Assembly: GCA_947483545.1 (NCBI GenBank)
Contig: CANKNP010000141.1
Span: forward strand, 1-11,937
Origin: Deltaproteobacteria bacterium
GTDB lineage: Bacteria > Myxococcota > UBA796 > SXON01
DNA: 11,937 nt
Direction: 5' to 3'
Positions 7,608 to 11,937 of the stretch are shown here, piece after piece. The notes under the pieces were generated by a model. It was not told the origin of the DNA and ran no database searches. It was given only the letters and a program-made list of their open reading frames with translations. The translations under genes were made by a program, and so were the position numbers. Positions within the stretch are counted from its first letter, which is position 1; every line of letters begins with the position of its first letter.

Positions 7608-8681
7608 GTGCTCGTAGCCCTCCTCCTCCTCACCGGCTGCGTGTCCATGCCCCTCTCCGCGCGGGAGGCCGCGGTGGGCACCATCGGCAAGGACGTAATC
7701 CTCGCGGCGTACGACGCCCTGGTTGTGGACACCGCCGTGCTCGTGACCGCCGCGGATGCGTTCTGCACCGCACCAGACGATGCCGGCCTGGCCGCAGTCC
7801 GTGACGCCTGGTGGGCCGCCCGGACGCCTTGGAAGCAGGCGAGCGTCTTCAAGTTCGGGCCGTACGTCGATGAGCCCTGGCGCTACGGCCCGCTGCTCGA
7901 CGACTGGCCGACGAACGACGCCCGGCTGACGGAGCTGCTCACCTCCGACGAGGTGCTGGACAGCACGCTCCCCGAGGATCTGGGAAGCACGACCAGGGGC
8001 TTTCCGGCCGTGGAGTGGCTGCTCTGGGTCGAGGGCGAAGGCACGCTGCTGGCGTTCACCGACGACGCCAGCGGCCGACGCTGCAGCTTGCTTGAACTCC
8101 TCGCTGTAGACCTCGATAATAACGCGAAGGGTATCGCAGCCGCGTGGTCACCGACCGGCGGGGACTACCTCGCGACGCTCGCCTTGCCGGATCGCGATTC
8201 GGGCGGGTTCTCAGACCACGCGGCGGTGCTCACCGAGCTGGTGAACCGCGGGGTGTTCACCGTGGAGGACCTCCGCCTGGAGCGGCTCGGAAAGCCATCG
8301 GGGCTCACCACCGGGGGCGATCCCCACCCTGAGGACGTCGAATCACCCTGGAGCGCGCGGAGCCTGCAGGACGTTAAAGACGGCCTCGATGGCGTGCAGC
8401 ACGTGTGGAACGGCACCCGAGATGGAACCCCGGGGTCGGGCCTGCGATCGTTGCTCACCACCACGCAGGCGGACCTTGCGCCGGCCATCGACACCGCGAT
8501 CTCCGAGGCGGCCGCCGCGTTGAACGCCGTGCCCGAGCCCCTCGCCGCGGCGGTGACCGACGATCCCGACACGATCAACGCCGCGATGGACGCGCTGCTC
8601 GCGTTGCAGGTCCTGCTCCAGGCGGATCTGACCTCCGCGCTGGGCGTGACCGTGTTGTTCAACGACAACGACGGGGATTGA
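7608..8681 (+). CDS. Second imelysin family lipoprotein, IPPA-like
   Basis: This 357-residue protein has a short lipoprotein signal (MLVALLLLTGC, Cys11). Its imelysin-like features differ from those of the first imelysin: VRDAWWAARTPWKQASVFKFG (64-84), RGFPAVEWLLW (130-140), and a stretch from RLGKPSGL (226-233) through VESPWSARSLQDVKDGLDGVQHVW (244-267). These match the IPPA-type imelysin subfamily as I know it. The GxHxxE position reads G131-F-P-A-V-E136, so the His is replaced by Pro. Metal binding may therefore differ or be lost, and the two paralogues may have different jobs, for instance one binding metal and one serving as a partner. The start is a GTG at 7608; the GAGGG tail of the preceding repeat is the only ribosome-site candidate, at 9-base spacing. 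It follows the di-heme gene by 100 bp. Confidence 0.88.
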   Translation: MLVALLLLTGCVSMPLSAREAAVGTIGKDVILAAYDALVVDTAVLVTAADAFCTAPDDAGLAAVRDAWWAARTPWKQASVFKFGPYVDEPWRYGPLLDDWPTNDARLTELLTSDEVLDSTLPEDLGSTTRGFPAVEWLLWVEGEGTLLAFTDDASGRRCSLLELLAVDLDNNAKGIAAAWSPTGGDYLATLALPDRDSGGFSDHAAVLTELVNRGVFTVEDLRLERLGKPSGLTTGGDPHPEDVESPWSARSLQDVKDGLDGVQHVWNGTRDGTPGSGLRSLLTTTQADLAPAIDTAISEAAAALNAVPEPLAAAVTDDPDTINAAMDALLALQVLLQADLTSALGVTVLFNDNDGD

Positions 8682-8707
8682 GATTCAGGTGGATCCTGTT
8701 GCATTTT

Positions 8708-8757
8708 CCCTTCTCCCTCTGGGAGAAGGTGGCGCCGTCCTCGGCGCCGGATGAGGG
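8708..8757 (+). repeat. Double-hairpin intergenic repeat, copy B
   Basis: This 50-base copy has a first hairpin with 9-bp arms CCTTCTCCC / GGGAGAAGG and a TCT loop. The second hairpin has 7-bp arms GGCGCCG / CGGCGCC and a TCCT loop, and the element ends in GATGAGGG. Compared with copy A, two base pairs of the second stem are flipped on both sides, so pairing is preserved. It lies between the second imelysin and the HTTM gene, 6 bases before an in-frame GTG at 8764 and 27 bases before the ATG at 8785. Confidence 0.85.
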
Positions 8758-8784
8758 CTCCCCGTGGGTGTTGAACGGCCCCCC

Positions 8785-10341
8785 ATGAAAGCCTTGTGGC
8801 GCCTCTTCCTCCTGGAAAACCCCACCCCCCTCGTCTTTCTCCGCATCTCCCTCGGCCTCTTGTTCGCCGCCTCCGCGCTGCGCTTCTGGACATCCGGGTG
8901 GATCGACGCGCTGTTTGTCGTGCCCACCGTCCGGTTCCCCTACGCAGGCTTCGAATGGGTGACTGAGCCGGGCGTCTTGGGGATCCGCCTGCTGTTCGCC
9001 ACCATCGGGCTCTCCGGCCTCGCCGTGGCGTTGGGGTGGCGCTACCGCATCGCCACCATCGTTCTCTTCGTGAGTTTTACCTGGGTCGAACTGATCGACC
9101 GGACGACCTACCTGAACCATTATTATCTGATGTCGCTGCTCGCCGGCATCTTGATATTTCTGCCGTTGCACCGCAGCTGTTCGCTCGACGCCCGGGCCGG
9201 GCGCGTACCCACGCTCGCGGGTTTCCCCCGCTGGATGCGCGCTTGGGTTCAGATCCAAATCGGGATCGTCTACACTTTTGCAGGCCTCGCAAAGGTGAAC
9301 GCCGACTGGCTCGTTCGCGGCGAACCGTTGCACACCTGGCTCACGGGGATCGGCGGGGGCGGGGAGTCCATCCTCTCCGATCCCCGGCTGGCCATCGCGA
9401 TGAGCTGGGGGGGCGCGCTCTACGATCTCGGCATCCCCTGGCTGCTTGCGTTTCAACCGACCCGGAGGTTCGCTTTCCTGGCGGTCGTGGGTTTTCACAC
9501 GACGGTAGGCCTTCTGTTCCCCATCGGCGTGTTCCCCGTGCTGATGATCGTGCTGGCGACTGTGTTTTTCGAACCCCGATCACAGAACAGCTCCCAGCTG
9601 GTCTGTGATCCGGGGGGCCGAGCGCGCGGATCGGCGGGCCGCGGGACGCCCGCAGATTCCAAAAGTAGCGGGAGCGACCCCGGCGGGCCAGCCCGGGCGC
9701 TCGGCGCACAACAAGGTCGTAAGTCCCCGGAAGGACTTGACTTGGAGCCGGGCTGGCCCCAACCCGCACCGTTCCAGGTGGAAGGCGACGGGCTCGGCGT
9801 CTTCGACGAACCGTCGCATTCCGCCGGTAGGAACGGTGCAAAGGAACCGTCGATCCGGGCGCGAGGTTCGCCGAGCGCACGGATCGGCGGCGTGGGATCA
9901 GGGACGATGGTCTTCGCCGGATTTTGGATCCTCCTGCAGATCGCCATCCCCATGCGGGGACTGTTCGCCGCGGAGTCGGTCAATTGGACGGAGCAGGGGT
10001 ATCGGTTCTCCTGGCGGGTCATGCTCGTGGAAAAGGGGGGATTTGTGGAATATCGGGTGTTGGAGCACGGCACGAACCGCACTTGGCGGGTGAGCCCCCG
10101 GGAGGAATTGTCTGCGGTGCAACTCAAGCAAATGGCGACCCAGGCGGACATGATCGCCTGGTATGCGGGGCATCTGCGGCGTCAGTTCGAGGCGCGTGGG
10201 GTTGAGGTCTCGGTGTACGCCGACAGCTTCGTGAGCATGAACGGGCGCAGATCCCAGCGCTATCTGGACCCCACGGTGGATTTGGGGAGCGGGCAGGTCC
10301 CGGACGGCGCGATACTGCCGACCACACAACTCGACAGGTAG
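8785..10341 (+). CDS. HTTM-domain (vitamin K-dependent gamma-carboxylase-like) membrane protein with in-frame insert
   Basis: This 518-residue multi-pass protein has hydrophobic segments near 15-35, 65-84, 89-105, 113-128, 155-170, 214-224, 229-262 and 376-394. HTTM hallmarks are NHYYL (111-115) and AGLAKVNADWL (166-176), where Lys170 aligns with the catalytic-base Lys218 of human gamma-carboxylase (AGVKKLDADW), and VNWTEQGYRFSWR after the last membrane segment. The family converts glutamate to gamma-carboxyglutamate in eukaryotes; bacterial members are mostly uncharacterised. Here it could modify the envelope proteins of the same operon. Residues about 265-372, between the last two membrane segments, are low-complexity and coded by a hairpin-rich insert; related proteins as I know them have a much shorter linker. 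An alternative GTG start at 8764 has GAGGG 6 bases upstream and would add 7 residues. The ATG fits the family N-terminus. Confidence 0.87.
   Translation: MKALWRLFLLENPTPLVFLRISLGLLFAASALRFWTSGWIDALFVVPTVRFPYAGFEWVTEPGVLGIRLLFATIGLSGLAVALGWRYRIATIVLFVSFTWVELIDRTTYLNHYYLMSLLAGILIFLPLHRSCSLDARAGRVPTLAGFPRWMRAWVQIQIGIVYTFAGLAKVNADWLVRGEPLHTWLTGIGGGGESILSDPRLAIAMSWGGALYDLGIPWLLAFQPTRRFAFLAVVGFHTTVGLLFPIGVFPVLMIVLATVFFEPRSQNSSQLVCDPGGRARGSAGRGTPADSKSSGSDPGGPARALGAQQGRKSPEGLDLEPGWPQPAPFQVEGDGLGVFDEPSHSAGRNGAKEPSIRARGSPSARIGGVGSGTMVFAGFWILLQIAIPMRGLFAAESVNWTEQGYRFSWRVMLVEKGGFVEYRVLEHGTNRTWRVSPREELSAVQLKQMATQADMIAWYAGHLRRQFEARGVEVSVYADSFVSMNGRRSQRYLDPTVDLGSGQVPDGAILPTTQLDR
9574..9900. repeat. Putative palindromic element inserted in frame in the HTTM gene
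   Basis: This segment of about 330 bp interrupts the linker between two membrane helices without breaking the frame. It contains a 15-bp inverted repeat with one mismatch and a CCC loop (9578-9592 / 9596-9610), a 5-bp hairpin (9641-9653), and a perfect 12-bp repeat GGGCCAGCCCGG (9685-9696) / CCGGGCTGGCCC (9748-9759). The latter encloses a 6-bp hairpin AAGTCC / GGACTT (9721-9738). A perfect 10-bp repeat GCACCGTTCC (9766-9775) / GGAACGGTGC (9830-9839) follows. A 20-bp direct repeat with one mismatch (9618-9637 and 9871-9890) brackets most of it. The exact boundaries are estimates. The encoded peptide is Gly/Ser/Pro/Arg-rich and unlike the rest of the protein. Confidence 0.6.
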
Positions 10342-10406
10342 CGGGTCAGCCTCCATACCGGGCACCTCCCGCCAACACCGTGGCGCTGCCGGGGTTACCC
10401 GTTCGC

Positions 10407-11792
10407 ATGCCCGACAAGCCACTACGTGCCGTACTCGTCGGTGTGCAGCTCCCAGGCGTGGACGCCGCTGCACACGCAGCATCGCTCGTCGAGCTGGCGC
10501 GACTGGTGCAGACGCTCGGGTACGAGGTGGTCGGCGAGGTGAGCCAACGGCGCGCGCGGCCCGCGCCCGGCACCCTGGTGGGCGAGGGCAAGCTGGCCGA
10601 GCTCGCGGGATGGACCAGCGGGTCGGGCGAGGTCCCGAAGCGGGCGCCCCGGACCGCGCCGACCAAAGCGCGGGTGAGGTGGGACGCGGAGTCCGCCGCG
10701 GCCGGGGTGCCGGAGCCGGAGGAGGTGACCGAGCATGGGCACGAACCCACCGTGCCCGCAGGGGGGAGGAGAGCCGACCTCGTGGTTGTGGACCACGAGT
10801 TGTCGCCGAGCGTGGCGCGAAACCTTGAGAAGGCGACCGGCGTGGCGGTGCTGGACCGGACCCGGGTGATCGTGGAGATCTTCCACCGCCATGCCCGAAG
10901 CCGCGAAGCGCGCCTGCAAGTGGAGATCGCACGCTTCGTGTACCTCGTGCCGCGTATGCGAGAGACCGGGAACTCCGAGCGGCAGCAGGGCAAGGGCGCG
11001 GGGGAGACGACGCTGGAGCTGGATCGGCGCAAGGTGCGGGAGCGCATCACCGAGCTCCGGGCGGAGCTCAAGGCGCTCGAGGTCGAGCAGGGAACGCGGC
11101 GGGCCCGGCGACTGGATCAGCTCCGCGTCGCGCTCGTGGGGTACACCAACGCTGGCAAGAGCTCGCTCATGCGGGCGCTCACCGGCAGCGACGTCCTGGT
11201 GGCGGACAAGCTCTTTGCGACCCTGGACACGACGGTGCGTGCGCTCCACCCCGAGTCCGTGCCGCGGATCCTCGTCTCCGACACGGTCGGCTTCATCAAG
11301 CAGCTGCCGCACGATCTCGTGGCCAGCTTTCGCAGCACGCTGGACGAGGCACTTGAGGCCTCGCTCCTGCTGCTCGTCGTCGATGCCAGCGACCCGACGT
11401 TTCGTCCCCAGCTCGCTGTCACCCAGGCGGTGCTCGCTGAGATCGGCGCCCAGGATGTTCCATCTCGGCTGGTCCTCAACAAGATCGACCGGGTGGACGC
11501 GTCGATCCGCGCCGAGCTGGCCACTGAGTACCCGGACGCGCTGCAGGTGTCTGCCCACGACCCCGCCGATGTGCAACGCCTTCACGAGCTCATCGTCCGC
11601 TGGTTCGACCGCGACATGACCGAGGAGGAGCTGATCGTCCCGTGGACGCGCGGGGGGCTGGCCAGCGAGGTGCGCGCTCGGTTGAAGGTGCTCGAGGAAC
11701 ACCACGAGGCCGAGGGCACGCGCTTTCGGGTGCGGGGGCGCCCGGTGGACGTGGCGAGGGTGAGGGGCTTGATCGCGTCGGACGGGAGCTAA
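10407..11792 (+). CDS. hflX: GTPase HflX
   Basis: This 461-residue protein is the ribosome-associated GTPase HflX, which binds the 50S subunit and splits or rescues stalled ribosomes under stress. The N-terminal domain carries AVLVGVQL (8-15), GEGKLAEL (59-66), ADLVVVDHELSPSVARNLEKATGVAVLDRT (123-152) and the family signature GAGETTLELDRRKVRERI (197-214). The GTPase motifs are G1 GYTNAGKS (245-252), G2 FATLDTT (270-276), G3 DTVG (292-295), G4 NKID (358-361) and G5 SA (382-383). Residues about 68-122 are an insert rich in Pro, Ala, Glu and Arg that typical HflX lacks. The start is uncertain: GTG 10380 would add 9 residues, and neither start has a clear Shine-Dalgarno. The gene follows the HTTM gene by 65 bp and is functionally unrelated to the iron operon. 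Confidence 0.95.
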   Translation: MPDKPLRAVLVGVQLPGVDAAAHAASLVELARLVQTLGYEVVGEVSQRRARPAPGTLVGEGKLAELAGWTSGSGEVPKRAPRTAPTKARVRWDAESAAAGVPEPEEVTEHGHEPTVPAGGRRADLVVVDHELSPSVARNLEKATGVAVLDRTRVIVEIFHRHARSREARLQVEIARFVYLVPRMRETGNSERQQGKGAGETTLELDRRKVRERITELRAELKALEVEQGTRRARRLDQLRVALVGYTNAGKSSLMRALTGSDVLVADKLFATLDTTVRALHPESVPRILVSDTVGFIKQLPHDLVASFRSTLDEALEASLLLLVVDASDPTFRPQLAVTQAVLAEIGAQDVPSRLVLNKIDRVDASIRAELATEYPDALQVSAHDPADVQRLHELIVRWFDRDMTEEELIVPWTRGGLASEVRARLKVLEEHHEAEGTRFRVRGRPVDVARVRGLIASDGS

Positions 11793-11850
11793 ACCCAACG
11801 CCGGTCACTTACGCGCCCTCGTCAGGCTATCTGCGGCTTTTTGACGAGCT

Positions 11851-11937
11851 TCGAGAGGGCGGATTCGAGTCTCGCCTTTCGAGTCTCGCTCCTCGAGTCT
11901 CGGCAATCGACGCTCGGCATTCGAGTCTCGATCTCGA
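11851..11937. repeat. 14-bp tandem repeat array, cut by the window end
   Basis: The core TCGAGTCTCG plus a variable 4-base spacer repeats in a 14-bp period. Units start at 11851 (degenerate, TCGAGAGGGC), 11865, 11879, 11893, 11907 (TCGACGCTCG), 11921 and 11934. The unit at 11921 is 13 bp and the last is cut off. Three consecutive units and the one at 11921 keep the core exactly, while the 4-base spacers differ (CCTT, CTCC, GCAA, GCAT). No open reading frame with protein character covers it. Confidence 0.85.

Noticed and set aside
5657..7852. 731-codon minus-strand frame opposite the di-heme gene
   Set aside because: It is antisense to two well-identified genes and crosses the intergenic repeat; its composition is typical of GC-rich antisense frames.
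9580..9819. Short minus-strand frame across the HTTM insert as a separate gene
   Set aside because: It consists almost wholly of the palindromic segment and has no domain signal; spurious frames are common over such repeats.
10422..11798. 458-codon minus-strand frame opposite hflX
   Set aside because: The plus strand carries all HflX GTPase motifs; the antisense translation has none.
11818..11848. Inverted repeat CTCGTCA / TGACGAG after hflX as a terminator
   Set aside because: The arms are only 7 bp, the loop is 17 bases and the T-run lies inside the loop rather than after the stem, so it does not look like an intrinsic terminator.
11851..11937. CRISPR array
   Set aside because: The 14-bp period with 4-base spacers is far too short for CRISPR repeats and spacers.

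Overview
The window is high-GC bacterial DNA with tightly packed genes. Several predicted lipoproteins have very short, almost purely hydrophobic signal peptides that reach the lipobox Cys within 9-14 residues. Together with an AAA ATPase/nuclease fusion and a di-heme/imelysin operon, this suggests a Gram-negative of the Myxococcota (delta-proteobacterial) type. That assignment rests on style and gene content, not on a marker gene.

Left part (1-4132). A two-gene minus-strand unit encodes an exported SRPBCC/START-like protein (801-1382) and then a small unrecognised lipoprotein (234-782). Divergent from it is an AAA-type ATPase fused to a PD-(D/E)XK nuclease-like domain (1461-3029). Convergent with the ATPase is a secreted esterase of the polyhydroxybutyrate-depolymerase/LpqC type (3068-4132, minus). 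In bases 1-233 I see no gene I can support.

Centre (4178-10341). This is the core of the window: a probable Fur-controlled iron operon on the plus strand. A near-consensus Fur box (4213-4231) sits between a TTGACT -35 and the start of an outer-membrane-like beta-barrel gene (4236-4991). Next come an IrpA-type imelysin lipoprotein (5004-6140), a di-heme DUF1111 'thiol oxidoreductase' lipoprotein (6137-7507, start overlapping the preceding stop), a second imelysin of the IPPA type (7608-8681), and an HTTM/vitamin-K-dependent gamma-carboxylase-like membrane protein (8785-10341). The set suggests an iron-starvation-induced cell-envelope system: a barrel, two imelysin lipoproteins, a periplasmic heme redox enzyme and a membrane-embedded modifying enzyme. 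The two ~100 bp gaps in the operon each carry a copy of the same double-hairpin repeat. Its stems covary, and its GATGAGGG tail lies where a ribosome binding site would be. The HTTM gene carries an in-frame segment of about 330 bp (9574-9900), rich in hairpins and containing a direct repeat, that looks like a palindromic element inserted into a coding sequence.

Right part (10342-11937). A GTPase HflX gene (10407-11792) has an unusual Pro/Ala/Glu/Arg-rich insert of about 55 residues in its N-terminal domain. After it the window ends inside a 14-bp-period tandem repeat with core TCGAGTCTCG. I see no rRNA, tRNA, CRISPR array or transposase.
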